From assembly GCA_965262505.1 (NCBI GenBank), contig CBDHFM010000030.1, positions 2,046,001-2,110,000 of the forward strand: a DNA stretch of 64,000 bases, given 5' to 3'. The notes below the pieces were generated by a model that did not search any database, was not told where the DNA came from, and worked only from the letters and a program-made list of their open reading frames with translations. Source of the DNA: JACPPO01 sp965262505 (lineage in GTDB: Bacteria > Acidobacteriota > Vicinamibacteria > Vicinamibacterales > UBA2999). Below, one piece after another: positions 33,707 to 43,346 of this stretch. Position 1 is the first letter of the stretch, and the number at the start of each line of letters is the position of its first letter. Made by a program: the position numbers and the translations under genes.

Positions 33707-35233
33707 TCAGAGGCTTCGAGCAAGGAAGTCGTTCCAGGCGTCCCTGCCGCGCTCGAATAGCCGCAGGATGCGCGGGCTCGTCCTGAACTCCGCGAGGATC
33801 TGCGCCTGGCGGCTCGAGCGCTGGTCCTGCAGCACGAAGGCGAGCGTGGTCGCCATCACCGAGCCCTCTTCGGTCTCCGTCGCTTCGAATCGCTTCCGGA
33901 AGTCTTGCAGAACCGTGTCGAACTCCCGGCGGTCCCACTCTTCGAGCGAGACGTCGAGCCGCATGAACTCGTTCAGAACCGACGCATACGCCGCGCTCGG
34001 CGGCCGATGCCAGAACGAGATGTCGGGACCGAACTCCTCGACGTAGCGCGGGAGGTACACGGTGCCGTCTGCTGGGACCCGCCTGATGAGCGCCGGATTG
34101 TATCGGCGGAGCTCGGCGGCCGGCAGTCCCGTATCACGAGCGATTTCCGCCAGAGATCGCGCTTGCCGCGTACGCATGGCGAATATCTCGGCCTGCGGCA
34201 TCGTGGACCTCAGGCGCGTCACGTTGGCCATGTTGCCGAACACCATGTCGGCGTAGAGCGCCGACCGGGGGCCGAACGTGCGGTAGAGGGCCCTGAAGGT
34301 GCGCGGCGATGCGCTGCGGAGATCGCGGGCGAACGCGGCACCCAGAAAATAGCGTTCGCGAACATCTCCGCCACCGAGCCGTTCGCCGTTGACGAGCGTT
34401 CGCCCGACGTTGGCGGCGCCGGCGTGGTGCTCCGACAAGGCGGGGATGAAGCTGCCGTACTTGGTTGTGAGAATCGTCAGATACGCGGCGCAGTACGGAG
34501 CCTGCGTCGTCTGGTTGTACCCTTCGATGACGTGCGGCGCCAGGCGCTTCAAGCGGTTCCAGTTGCTCTGGAGCCACTGGCAGAAGCCCAGCGCCCGCGC
34601 TCGCGAGCGCACAGTGCCGTTGAGGCCGGACTCGACGACAGCCTGCGCCAGTCCGATCTCTGCGGGCACGCCGAACCGCTCGTAGATCGCTGCCCACTCG
34701 TCCAGGAACGCGCCGTACCGCTCCCCGTTCCGCTGGAGGGACAGCCCGCGGGTCCGGTTGTGCAGGACCGGATCGCCCAACTCCTCCAGCCGCCGCGCTA
34801 CCTCCGCACGACGCCGGGTCAGGTTGGTCGGCAGCCGCGCATCCGTCAGCGCCGCGGCGGCTGAGGGATGCGTCCAGACGCCGATGCGCGTCCAGTTTCC
34901 TCGCGTGGGAAACGTCACGAGAAGGCGCCCGTTTACCGCGCTCCCGAACGCGACGGAGCCATCGGGCACCGTGAACACGTGGTACCAGAACGGGTACGCC
35001 GGGCTGAAGCGCTGCATCGCGACGGTGTCGGTCTGCAGGCGGGCGCTCGCGACCTGCGATGCCTGCTGCGCAGAACCCGAGACCGGATCCGAGGCAGCGC
35101 GAACCTCGTCGCCAGCCCTGGGAGGCGTACTGGCCTGCCCGCCAGCCTGCGCCGTGAGATCGGTGGCGGCCGGTAGCCCGAAGGCAACGGCCGCGGACAG
35201 CGCCAAGACGGAGAACATTCTTCTCATGGACAT
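33707..35233 (-). CDS. Exported SLT-type lytic transglycosylase (MltD-like)
   Basis: The 508-residue protein starts at ATG 35233 with a signal peptide ending near DLTAQA. A catalytic SLT domain lies at about 150-290, with the catalytic Glu in AQAVVESGLNG, then ALGFCQWLQSNW and the HHAGAANVGRT segment. A LysM-like stretch (SLAEIARDTGLPAAELRRYN) follows. It should cleave peptidoglycan glycan strands to anhydro-muropeptides in the periplasm. The about 60 residues after the signal are Ala/Gln/Ser-rich and probably a flexible linker. It begins 74 bp after the dehydrogenase gene. Confidence 0.85.
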   Translation of the reverse strand: MSMRRMFSVLALSAAVAFGLPAATDLTAQAGGQASTPPRAGDEVRAASDPVSGSAQQASQVASARLQTDTVAMQRFSPAYPFWYHVFTVPDGSVAFGSAVNGRLLVTFPTRGNWTRIGVWTHPSAAAALTDARLPTNLTRRRAEVARRLEELGDPVLHNRTRGLSLQRNGERYGAFLDEWAAIYERFGVPAEIGLAQAVVESGLNGTVRSRARALGFCQWLQSNWNRLKRLAPHVIEGYNQTTQAPYCAAYLTILTTKYGSFIPALSEHHAGAANVGRTLVNGERLGGGDVRERYFLGAAFARDLRSASPRTFRALYRTFGPRSALYADMVFGNMANVTRLRSTMPQAEIFAMRTRQARSLAEIARDTGLPAAELRRYNPALIRRVPADGTVYLPRYVEEFGPDISFWHRPPSAAYASVLNEFMRLDVSLEEWDRREFDTVLQDFRKRFEATETEEGSVMATTLAFVLQDQRSSRQAQILAEFRTSPRILRLFERGRDAWNDFLARSL

Positions 35234-35307
35234 TCCGGCGATTATGGGCCACTGATCTGATCTGTCAAGCCCCCCGCTGCGGCCCGCACGTCCTCGGGGC
35301 CGGTGGC

Positions 35308-36372
35308 TCACGCCTTCAGCGCAGCAGTAACCGCCTTTGTCATCTCGGCCGTCGTGGCGCTGCCTCCGAGGTCCGGCGTCTTCACGCGCTCGTCGCCGAT
35401 GACCCGCTCGATCGCCCGCAGGATGTTGTCATGCGCGGCGCGCTCTCCCAGATGGTCGAGCATCATCGCGCCGGCCCAGATCGCGGCGATCGGGTCGGCG
35501 ATACCCTTTCCAGCGATGTCGGGCGCCGAGCCGTGAATCGGCTCGAACATCGAGGGCGCGGTTCGATCCGGATTGATGTTGCCGCCAGGCCCCACGCCCA
35601 GGCTTCCAGAAATGGCGGAACCGATATCCGTGAGGATATCGCCGAACATATTGGACGCGACGATGACGTCGAGCGTCTGTGGATGCGTGATCATTCGGGC
35701 CGCGAGCGCGTCGACGTGATACTTCCTGAGCGTCACGTCCGGAAAATCTCGCGCCACGCCGGCCACGACTTCATCCCAGAGCACCATTGCATGCTGCAGC
35801 GCGTTTGATTTCGTGGCGCTTGCCAGCAGTTTTCGAGGACGCGACCTCGCGAGGTCGAAGGCATACCGCGCGATTCGTTCGATGCCTCGCCGCGTAAAGA
35901 CGCCGGTCTGTTCCGCGAGCTCGTCCGGGGTCCCTGCGTGCAGGCGGCCACCGACGCCGCAGTACTCGCCCTCGGAGTTCTCGCGAACGCAGATCATGTC
36001 GATGTCAGCCGCCGTCCGGCCGCCGAGCGGCGAGGTAATGCCCGGCAGCAGCCGCATCGGCCTCAGGTTGACAAACTGCTCGCATGCCTGGCGGAGGGGA
36101 AGGATCAACTCGCGCGCGGAAATATGATCGGCGACACGCGGATCCCCGATCGCGCCGAGGTAGATGGCGTCGAACGTGCGCACCTGCTCGAGTCCGTCCG
36201 GATCCAGCATGCGCCCGCTGCGGAGGTAAAAATCACATCCCCATGGGAACTCGGTGAACTCGCAACGGAAGTCACCCTGCGCCGCCACGATTTTCAGGAC
36301 CGCGATGCCGGCCGGAATAACTTCCTGTCCGATGCCGTCTCCGGCGATCACAGCGATGCGATACGTCTTCAT
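35308..36372 (-). CDS. Tartrate/D-malate dehydrogenase-type beta-decarboxylating dehydrogenase
   Basis: The 354-residue protein belongs to the isopropylmalate/isocitrate dehydrogenase superfamily: IAVIAGDGIGQEVIPAG, YLGAIGDP, VNLRPMRLLPGITSPL, VRENSEGEYCGVGG, SNMFGDILTDIGSAISGSLG and FEPIHGSAPDIAGKGIADP with Asp metal ligands. The RPMRLLPG and VRENSEGEYCG pattern points to the tartrate dehydrogenase / D-malate dehydrogenase branch rather than LeuB. No leucine genes lie nearby. It sits 25 bp after the symporter gene, which may import its substrate; that link is inference. Confidence 0.85.
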   Translation of the reverse strand: MKTYRIAVIAGDGIGQEVIPAGIAVLKIVAAQGDFRCEFTEFPWGCDFYLRSGRMLDPDGLEQVRTFDAIYLGAIGDPRVADHISARELILPLRQACEQFVNLRPMRLLPGITSPLGGRTAADIDMICVRENSEGEYCGVGGRLHAGTPDELAEQTGVFTRRGIERIARYAFDLARSRPRKLLASATKSNALQHAMVLWDEVVAGVARDFPDVTLRKYHVDALAARMITHPQTLDVIVASNMFGDILTDIGSAISGSLGVGPGGNINPDRTAPSMFEPIHGSAPDIAGKGIADPIAAIWAGAMMLDHLGERAAHDNILRAIERVIGDERVKTPDLGGSATTAEMTKAVTAALKA

Positions 36373-36397
36373 CTCACTCCGTAAAGGTTAGATGTTT

Positions 36398-37783
36398 TCA
36401 GGTTTTGCGGAGAGCCGCAACCGCCGCGAAGGCGGCCGAGGCGGCAAGGAGACCGGCGAGCGTCGGGTCCAGCCAGCGGTACCCACTGAAGAAGCCGAGA
36501 CGGACAGCGAACATGGCCACAACACCCGCAGCTATGGCTGCCAGCGCCTCACCTGAACGCGTGCGCTGGGTGTACAAGCCGCCAAGGATCGGCACGAACA
36601 GCGTCACGACGAGCAAGGAATAGAAGATCGTCAGCGCGCCGATGACTGTTTCCAGCAGGATTGCCAACACGACGCCGATCGCGCCACCAGCGACGGCGGT
36701 CAGGCGCGCCATGCGCAGCAACTGCGCGTCGCTGGCATCAGGTACCAGGAAGCGCTTGTAGAGGTCCTTCGACGCGGATGTCGAAATCATGAACAGGATC
36801 GCGTCGCAGGTGTCGACTTCAGTGGAGAACACGGCGGCAAGCGCGAGCGCCCCGAGCCACACCGGAAGCTGTTCGAGCAGCACCCGCGGCAACACGGCAT
36901 CCCCGCTCTCGATGCCGGGCATGGCGACCCGGGCGACCATCCCCATCACCACCGGGACGAACGCAAACAACATGAGGACGCCGGCGTTGAGTGCGATGCC
37001 GGTACGCAGCGCGCGTTCGCTGCGGGCGCCCCAGGACTTCTGGATGATCCCGGGAGAGATGATGAACGCCGGCGCGAGAAGCACCAGCAACGTCCAGCCG
37101 GAACCAGGCCCGGCCGAGTACGTGAGGTCGACGAACGACGCCGGCACGGCCGGGCCGCTCAACGCTCCGATCCCGCCAACCCGCTGGAGCGCGATGGGAA
37201 GCGCGAGGGCGAACCCGGTCATCATCACGGCGAGCTGGAGGATGTTGACACGGGCCGAACCGATCAGGCCTCCGGCCGTGAAATAGGCCGTCATGATGCC
37301 GCCGCCGATGAGCGCGCCCGCCCATCGCGGAATGCCGGTCAACACGTTGAGAATCGCCGCCCCGGCAATGAGCTGTCCCGCGAGCAGCGCGAGCGTGCCG
37401 AGTCCGACGAGCAGGGCGGCGACGACCCGGACACTCGTGCCGTAGCGGAACTCCAGGTAGTCGCCGGTCGTATAGAAGTCGTGCTCGGCGGCGACCCGCC
37501 AGAGTCGCGGCGCGACGAAAAAGGCGAAGACGAGCGACCCCAGCCCGGCCGATCCCACCCACCACCACGCGCTCAGGCCGTCGCGATACGCAAGACCGGC
37601 GGCGCCGACGGTGGAGCCCGCCCCGATGTTCGCGGCGATCATGGTGGTGAAGATCAGGCCTGGTCCGAGACGGCGGCCGGCAACGAAGAAGTCACCGCTT
37701 CGGCGAACCAGCCGTGCCGACCACACCCCGAGCGCCACGATGGCAACGGAGTAGACGATGAGCAGCGCGAGATGAATGCTCAT
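36398..37783 (-). CDS. Sodium:solute symporter (SSS family)
   Basis: The 461-residue protein has about thirteen hydrophobic helices. Family marks are FFVAGRRLGPGLIFTTMIAANIGAGSTVG at the Na+-binding start (helix 1), GDYLEFRYG, the helix pair around TAYFTAGGLIGSARVNILQ, and AVFSTEVDTCDAILFMISTSASKDLY in helix 8, where the Na2-site residues reside. The substrate cannot be predicted. It lies between a P1 peptidase gene and a hydroxyacid dehydrogenase gene on the same strand. Confidence 0.9.
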   Translation of the reverse strand: MSIHLALLIVYSVAIVALGVWSARLVRRSGDFFVAGRRLGPGLIFTTMIAANIGAGSTVGAAGLAYRDGLSAWWWVGSAGLGSLVFAFFVAPRLWRVAAEHDFYTTGDYLEFRYGTSVRVVAALLVGLGTLALLAGQLIAGAAILNVLTGIPRWAGALIGGGIMTAYFTAGGLIGSARVNILQLAVMMTGFALALPIALQRVGGIGALSGPAVPASFVDLTYSAGPGSGWTLLVLLAPAFIISPGIIQKSWGARSERALRTGIALNAGVLMLFAFVPVVMGMVARVAMPGIESGDAVLPRVLLEQLPVWLGALALAAVFSTEVDTCDAILFMISTSASKDLYKRFLVPDASDAQLLRMARLTAVAGGAIGVVLAILLETVIGALTIFYSLLVVTLFVPILGGLYTQRTRSGEALAAIAAGVVAMFAVRLGFFSGYRWLDPTLAGLLAASAAFAAVAALRKT

Positions 37784-37804
37784 CTCAGCACCGCGTCCGG
37801 GTTG

Positions 37805-38893
37805 TCACTGGAACCGGGCCGGTACGGTGCCGAGCTCGCGCGCGGAAGGAACCCCGCCGAGGCTTTGCGCTTGCGCCGCCGCCCGCACGATCGCCTCCGC
37901 CAGCGCGTCGGCGGCGAGCGCGCCAATGATGCTGGTGTCGGCCTGGCCGGACCACCGGCCTGTGGCAAGCGCAAAGACGGTATCGCCGTCACCAATGGTG
38001 TGCGAAGGGCTCAACGCCCGCGCGAGCCCGTCATCGGCCATCAGCGCGACGCGATTGACTTCGGTCTTGGTGAGGCTCGCGTTCGTCGCCACGACCGCGA
38101 TAGTGGTGTTTTCGCCGGCGCGCGGGGCCTCGTCGCGAAGCAGGCTTCCGTCACGAAGGAGCTTCCGGGCGTCAGCGAGTGACCTGCCGTCAGCCGTGCG
38201 CACGCCGGCCACTACCTGGCCGGTTGCCGGATCGATCACGTCTCCAACGGCGTTGACGGCCGCCAGCGCCGCGACAGTGAGCCCGTTCGGCAACGTGATC
38301 GCGGCGGACCCGATGCCGCTCTTCATCGATCGGCCCGGGCCTCCGGTCTTGCCCACTGTGGCCCCCGCGCCTGCGCCGACGTTGCCTTCGGCGACCGCGG
38401 CCTCGGATGCGGCCTGTGCTGCCCGGTAGCCGCAGCCCGCCGTCGGGCGAATCGTCGGATCGCCGCCGAATCCAAGGTCGAACAGAATCGCGGCCGGGAC
38501 GATCGGCACGATGCCGGCGTTGCCGACGCGCCACCCGATCTTTCGCTCCTCGAGGTACCGAACCACCCCCTGCGCCGCGTCGAGGCCGAACGCGCTGCCT
38601 CCGGAGAGCACGATCGCGTTGACCTTGTCGACCATGTTGAGGGGACTCAGCAGATCCGTTTCGCGGGTTCCGGGCGCCCCACCTCGCTGGGCCACGCCGC
38701 CGGGCGCCCCCTCTCCATCGACCAGGACGACCGTGCAGCCGGTCGGCCGCTCGGTGAGCGTGTAATGACCAACGCTGAGCCCCTCGACGTCGGTCAGGCC
38801 CTTGTTGCGCATACCGGACTCACTTTGACCGCGAGCCGTGATCTGAAACGCGACGAGCAGGCACGCAAGCGCGATGAACGACAGCTCTTTCAT
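37805..38893 (-). CDS. Exported P1 family peptidase (DmpA-like aminopeptidase)
   Basis: The 362-residue protein has a signal-like N-terminus (to about residue 23) and the P1/DmpA fold: GLSVGHYTLTERPTGCTVVL, AIVLSGGSAFGLDAAQGV, GTGAGATVGK-like GNVGAGAGATVGK, and a nucleophile region GENTTIAVVATNA where self-cleavage would expose a Thr. DmpA enzymes release N-terminal residues, including D-amino acids and beta-peptides. The stop is 21 bp before the symporter gene, so peptide products could be related to that transporter. Confidence 0.88.
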   Translation of the reverse strand: MKELSFIALACLLVAFQITARGQSESGMRNKGLTDVEGLSVGHYTLTERPTGCTVVLVDGEGAPGGVAQRGGAPGTRETDLLSPLNMVDKVNAIVLSGGSAFGLDAAQGVVRYLEERKIGWRVGNAGIVPIVPAAILFDLGFGGDPTIRPTAGCGYRAAQAASEAAVAEGNVGAGAGATVGKTGGPGRSMKSGIGSAAITLPNGLTVAALAAVNAVGDVIDPATGQVVAGVRTADGRSLADARKLLRDGSLLRDEAPRAGENTTIAVVATNASLTKTEVNRVALMADDGLARALSPSHTIGDGDTVFALATGRWSGQADTSIIGALAADALAEAIVRAAAQAQSLGGVPSARELGTVPARFQ

Positions 38894-38899
38894 TACTAG

Positions 38900-39790
38900 T
38901 TACTTTGCCACATCCGCGAGCTCGAGCGGTGGCGACGCGGAGGGGCTGCACAACAGGTTGTCGATCAGCCTCGTCGAGCCGACCCAGAGGGCTCCCGCAA
39001 CCAGCACCGGACCCTCGATCCATTCGACAGGTTGAATGTTCTCAGGGTCGACGATTTCCAGATACTCGAGCCGCAGGCGGTCGTCTCGGGGTAACTGCAT
39101 GCCTGCAGCGGTCTTCACCCGTCCCGCATCACGCTCTCCACGCGCGATCTGCCGCCTCGCCTCCGAGAGCCCGCCGTACAGGAACCGTGCGAGCTTGCGC
39201 TCTTCCGGATCCAGCCGCTGGTTGCGTGAGCTCAGGGCCACGCCGTCAGTGTCGCGCACCGTGGCGACGGCCTCGATCCGTACGGGCACGTTGAAATCCC
39301 GCACGAGATGTCGAATCATCGCCAGCTGCTGCGCATCCTTCTCGCCGAAATAGGCGCGATCAGGCTGCACGATCTGGAAGAGGTTCATCACCACAGTCGC
39401 AACGCCCCGAAAGTGGCCAGGGCGATGCCGGCCGCACAGGTGGTCGGCAATCCTTCCCACCTCCACCGTACAAGACGGCGCCCCCGGGTACATCTCCGCG
39501 ACTGCGGGTGCAAAGACGACGTCGACGCCACATGCGGCGCACGTGTCCACATCCGCCTGCAGCGTTCGTGGATACCGATCGAGGTCGTCTTCGCGATCGA
39601 ACTGCAGCGGATTCACGAAGATGCTGACGACGACGTACCCGCACTCGTGTCGTGCGTGCTCGATCAAGCGCGCATGCCCCGCGTGCAGCGCCCCCATCGT
39701 CGGCACCAGCCCCACTCGGAGGCCGGCACGACGTGCCTCCGCCACTCGGTCGCGAAGCGGCGCGATCGATGTGAGCACTTGTGGGTTCAT
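38900..39790 (-). CDS. panC: Pantothenate synthetase
   Basis: The 296-residue protein joins pantoate and beta-alanine using ATP. Family motifs are GLVPTMGALHAGHARLI (the HIGH-type ATP site), VVSIFVNPLQF, LDRYPRT, GRHRPGHFRGVATVV, DRAYFGEKDAQQ and DTDGVALSSRNQRL with the KMSKS-like segment. It begins the base after the panB stop. Both coenzyme A precursor genes are thus coupled. Confidence 0.96.
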   Translation of the reverse strand: MNPQVLTSIAPLRDRVAEARRAGLRVGLVPTMGALHAGHARLIEHARHECGYVVVSIFVNPLQFDREDDLDRYPRTLQADVDTCAACGVDVVFAPAVAEMYPGAPSCTVEVGRIADHLCGRHRPGHFRGVATVVMNLFQIVQPDRAYFGEKDAQQLAMIRHLVRDFNVPVRIEAVATVRDTDGVALSSRNQRLDPEERKLARFLYGGLSEARRQIARGERDAGRVKTAAGMQLPRDDRLRLEYLEIVDPENIQPVEWIEGPVLVAGALWVGSTRLIDNLLCSPSASPPLELADVAK

Positions 39791-40618
39791 CTACGTTGCG
39801 CGCGTGCCGGCGGCGGGTCGAGCAACCTGCGGATAGCGCCCGGCGCGCACGTCGTCGACATACGCCTGGCCCGCGGTGACGATCGTGTCGGCGAGGTGGG
39901 CGTACTGCTTCACGAACGGCGGCACGAACTCGTCGAACAGTCCCAGCATGTCGGAGCACACGAGGACCTGGCCGTCGCAATAGGGTCCGGCACCGATGCC
40001 GATCGTCGGAATGTCCACGTGCGCCGTAGCGGCCCTGGCCACCTCCGACGGTATGGATTCGAGGACGATCGCGAAAGCGCCGGCTTCCTCGAGGGCGGCG
40101 GCATCGCCGAGCAGCGCATCGACCTGCTCAGGTCGTGTGGCCTGTCGGACGAATCCGCCTACCTGGTGGACCGACTGCGGAAGCAGTCCGAGATGGGCCA
40201 TCACGGGTATGCCGACGTCCACGAGCCGCTTGACGACGTCCAGCACCGGACGGCCCCCCTCCAGCTTCACGGCCCCCGCGCCGCCATCCTTCAGCAGGCG
40301 GCCGGCGTTCCGCACAGCCTCGGAAGGACTGACCTGGTAGGTAAGGAACGGCATGTCGGCAACGACGAGCGCCCGCTTGGCGCCCCGCGCGACCGCCCGG
40401 GTATGGTGCACCATCTCGTCCAGCGTGACCGGCAGCGTGTTGTCATAGCCCAGGACGACCACTCCCACCGTATCTCCGACCAGAAGCACGTCGACGCCGG
40501 CCCGATCCAGCAGCCGCGCCATCGTCGCGTCGTACGCGGTGAGTACCGGGATCTTCTCCCCGCGGCGCTTGCGCTCCTTCAGGTCAGGTACACGCACCGG
40601 CTTGGGTGGCATCGACAT
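39791..40618 (-). CDS. panB: 3-methyl-2-oxobutanoate hydroxymethyltransferase
   Basis: The 275-residue TIM-barrel enzyme makes ketopantoate from 2-oxoisovalerate. Motifs are LTAYDATMARLLDRAGVD, LLVGDTVGVVVLGYDNTLPVT, the VVADMPFLTYQ metal-ligand region, VKLEGG, PVMAHLGLLPQSVH, ESIPSEVA and TIGIGAGPYCDGQVLV. Its TAG is followed directly by the panC ATG. It heads the minus-strand run panB-panC-peptidase-symporter-dehydrogenase. Confidence 0.96.
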   Translation of the reverse strand: MSMPPKPVRVPDLKERKRRGEKIPVLTAYDATMARLLDRAGVDVLLVGDTVGVVVLGYDNTLPVTLDEMVHHTRAVARGAKRALVVADMPFLTYQVSPSEAVRNAGRLLKDGGAGAVKLEGGRPVLDVVKRLVDVGIPVMAHLGLLPQSVHQVGGFVRQATRPEQVDALLGDAAALEEAGAFAIVLESIPSEVARAATAHVDIPTIGIGAGPYCDGQVLVCSDMLGLFDEFVPPFVKQYAHLADTIVTAGQAYVDDVRAGRYPQVARPAAGTRAT

Positions 40619-40645
40619 TCCTGTGTTGCGAAAGCTGGGCCCTGT

Positions 40646-42304
40646 TCAGCGTATGGCCGAGAAGGTCTCGGCAAGCCAGTCGGTGACGGCAGTTTTCACG
40701 TCCACGCTGACGTTACGGTCTTCCAGTGACGCGTATTCGCTCACGTCGCCCGTGACAGCGGGCAGCAACAGGTGATTGACGTCGGGGACCGTGACGACAG
40801 TGACCGACGTCGGACGGCCGTCCTCGGCAAGCTCGGCGAGGCGATCCACGTGATAGACAGGGACTTCCGCGTCGAGCTCGCCGTGCACGAGGAGCACCGG
40901 CCTTCGGATGTCCCTGATGACTCGTGCCGGGTCGAACGTCAGAAGGCTCTGAAACCAGGGAGTATCGGCCTGCCTGCGCATATCAGCCGGGATGCCTTCC
41001 CATCCGCGCCCGGTCATGGTCGCCTCATTGATTCGGGTCTGCAGCTCTATCTTGGCGACGAGCTCCGCGGGCGCCGTGTTCATCTTCTCCAGCGCGTGGC
41101 GCTGTTGTTCGAGCACCCGCTCGGTCCCCGTTGTTGCCGGCGAGGCGATGGTGACGACGGCGGCGACTCGCCCTTCGCGCGACGCGAGGAGCATCGCCGT
41201 CCAGGCGCCTTCGTTGTGCCCGAGGACGGCGATTCGATCGCGATCGATGTCAGGCCGGTCGGCAAGCCAGCGGACGACGACTCTGGCATCGTCCGCGTAA
41301 TCGCGGAGCGTGGCCGATTCGGCACGGCCGCCGCTCTGTCCGCTGCCGCGCTTGTCGTACCGCACGGCAAGGAACCCGGCGTCGGCCAGCGCGCCCGCAA
41401 TCTGCCCGAGAAGCGGGACGCCGGCAACGACACCGTCGCGCTCGTCGGTGGCTGCTCCGGCGAGCAGAATCACAGCCGGCACGCGGTCCGCTGTTGATGC
41501 CGGCCGCGTGAGCGTCGCGCTCAGGTTGAAGCCCGCGGCCGGAATGTTCACCCCCTCGTCTCCCGGGTTCGAGTAGACGAGCGTTCGCGCGGTCGACGCC
41601 GCCAGGTCCTCCCGCACGACGTCAAGACTCAAGGTAGGAATGTTGACGCGCAGGAGGGAGCCGTTCTCCTCGGCGTAGAGGTTCACGATCCTGGATCCGC
41701 TCGCATTCGTGAACGTCAGCACGTATTGCCGCACGCCGAAGGTGGATGTCCCGATCTGGATGCGTTCGCTGCTCGCGCTTGTCAACCGAAGCGAGCCCTG
41801 GAGCCCGGCACCGAGGAACGCAGGAAAGTCCTGACCGACAACGGCGCTTGCCAGCCGGCGCGTCAACGCCTCGTAGGCACCGAAGAAGACATTGGGGAGG
41901 ATGAGTGCCTGGGCGGACGTGACGTTCGTCTGCGCGATTTGCTGTCCACCATCGACGCCCCTGGTGACTGCGGTCTCGCCGTCGAAGGTCGTCTGCAGCA
42001 CCGTATCGCCGCCGTCGACCGTAGCTTCAATCTCGAACACTTCCGGCGTCCAATCGGATCGATAACGCACCTCGGCGCGCCTCATCACGATGTTGAGCGA
42101 CCCGGACAGCCGGCCGGTGCCGGTGATCGTGATCCCGTCGGCGGTGACCTGAACGGTGACCTCTTCGCGGCCGACGACCGTGCCGCCCACGAACACGGTG
42201 TAGCCATGGGAGGTGGTTGGGGGCTCCTGTCCCCCCGCGGCGGGCACCGAGAGGAGCAGCATGGCCGCCGAGATACGCGCCCAGATACAATAGCGAACAG
42301 GCAC
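40646..42304 (-). CDS. Exported alpha/beta hydrolase with Asn at the nucleophile position
   Basis: The 552-residue protein has a signal peptide, an N-terminal beta-rich domain of about 240 residues and a C-terminal alpha/beta hydrolase domain. The latter has FLAVRYDKRGSGQSGG, the nucleophile elbow VLGHNEGAW, and PVLLVHGELDAEVP and VPDVNHLLLP, which carry the acid and His. The elbow is normally G-H-S-E-G; here Ser is Asn. The enzyme may therefore be inactive or use another chemistry, unless the base is a sequence error. It lies 27 bp upstream of panB on the same strand. Confidence 0.78.
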   Translation of the reverse strand: MPVRYCIWARISAAMLLLSVPAAGGQEPPTTSHGYTVFVGGTVVGREEVTVQVTADGITITGTGRLSGSLNIVMRRAEVRYRSDWTPEVFEIEATVDGGDTVLQTTFDGETAVTRGVDGGQQIAQTNVTSAQALILPNVFFGAYEALTRRLASAVVGQDFPAFLGAGLQGSLRLTSASSERIQIGTSTFGVRQYVLTFTNASGSRIVNLYAEENGSLLRVNIPTLSLDVVREDLAASTARTLVYSNPGDEGVNIPAAGFNLSATLTRPASTADRVPAVILLAGAATDERDGVVAGVPLLGQIAGALADAGFLAVRYDKRGSGQSGGRAESATLRDYADDARVVVRWLADRPDIDRDRIAVLGHNEGAWTAMLLASREGRVAAVVTIASPATTGTERVLEQQRHALEKMNTAPAELVAKIELQTRINEATMTGRGWEGIPADMRRQADTPWFQSLLTFDPARVIRDIRRPVLLVHGELDAEVPVYHVDRLAELAEDGRPTSVTVVTVPDVNHLLLPAVTGDVSEYASLEDRNVSVDVKTAVTDWLAETFSAIR

Positions 42305-42335
42305 TGCTCAAATCGTATCAGTGTTCGGATTCTCC

Positions 42336-43346
42336 ATGACCACTCCCGAGCACTACCATGCCCTCAAGGAACGAGCGGCCGTAGGCGCCATCGCGCCACG
42401 AAACGCCATTGGCCTGACCGGCCAGGACCGGGCCTCGTACCTGCACGGCCTGCTGACCAATGACATCCAGGCACTGACGCCAGGGACCGGCTGCTACGCC
42501 GCGTGGCTGACGCCCCAGGGCCGGATGCTCACCGACATACACATCTTCGAATCCGGCGAAATGATCCTGCTGGATGTTCCCGCCGACGTCCTGTCCGCCA
42601 CGCTGCAGCGGCTGGATCAGCTCCTTTTCAGTGAAGACGTTCAGCTCGCGGACCTGTCGGAGACTTTGAGGGCGGTGTGGGTTCACGGGCCGGCCGCGTC
42701 ATCGATGCTCGAAGGGGCGCTGGCCGGCGTGGCGGGGGTCGCGTCGTGGCCCGAGTATCACAACACGCGGGCGGAGTTCGGTGGCTCACCCGTCGTGGTC
42801 GCGCGCGTCAGCCAGCTTGGTGTTCCCGGCTTCGTCCTCTACATCGAGCCGGGGCGCCAGGCTGAGCTGGAGCGCGCGCTGGTCGGGAAAGGCGCGGTCG
42901 TCGCGGATCCCGAGGCCATCGAGGCGGCGCGAATTGAAGCTGGTTATCCGCTGTTCCGTCTCGATATGACCGAAGAGACGATCCCGCTCGAAGCGGGGAT
43001 CGAGGATCGCGCGATCTCGATGAGCAAGGGATGCTACGTGGGGCAGGAGGTCATCATCCGCGTCCTTCACCGCGGGCATGGACGGGTTGCCAGGAGGCTG
43101 GTGGCGCTGCGCATGCAAGGCGAGCAGCCGCAGGAAGTGCCGGCGAGCGGCGCCAGAATCTTCTCCGAAGCGCGTGATGTCGGCGGCGTGACGAGCGCCG
43201 CCCGCTCGCCGCAGCTCGGACCGATTGCGCTCGGGTACGTCCACCGCGATTTCGTTGCTGCCGGTACTCGGCTGGAGGTGGAAACGCCGTCCGGCCGCGT
43301 GGCGGCGGTTGTCAGCGCGCGCCCGATGTCGTCAGCAGCTCTATGA
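42336..43346 (+). CDS. ygfZ: YgfZ/GcvT-domain protein, folate-binding
   Basis: The protein of about 336 residues has the GcvT-like fold of YgfZ (IBA57), a folate-dependent factor that supports some Fe-S enzymes. The signature is MSKGCYVGQEVIIR with the conserved Cys; other family features are LTGQDRASYLHGLLTNDIQAL at the N-terminus and EAGYPLFRLDMTEETIPLEAG. ATG 42336 is preferred, though GTG 42321 is in frame. The last 35 bp overlap the convergent mutT gene. Confidence 0.9.
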   Translation: MTTPEHYHALKERAAVGAIAPRNAIGLTGQDRASYLHGLLTNDIQALTPGTGCYAAWLTPQGRMLTDIHIFESGEMILLDVPADVLSATLQRLDQLLFSEDVQLADLSETLRAVWVHGPAASSMLEGALAGVAGVASWPEYHNTRAEFGGSPVVVARVSQLGVPGFVLYIEPGRQAELERALVGKGAVVADPEAIEAARIEAGYPLFRLDMTEETIPLEAGIEDRAISMSKGCYVGQEVIIRVLHRGHGRVARRLVALRMQGEQPQEVPASGARIFSEARDVGGVTSAARSPQLGPIALGYVHRDFVAAGTRLEVETPSGRVAAVVSARPMSSAAL

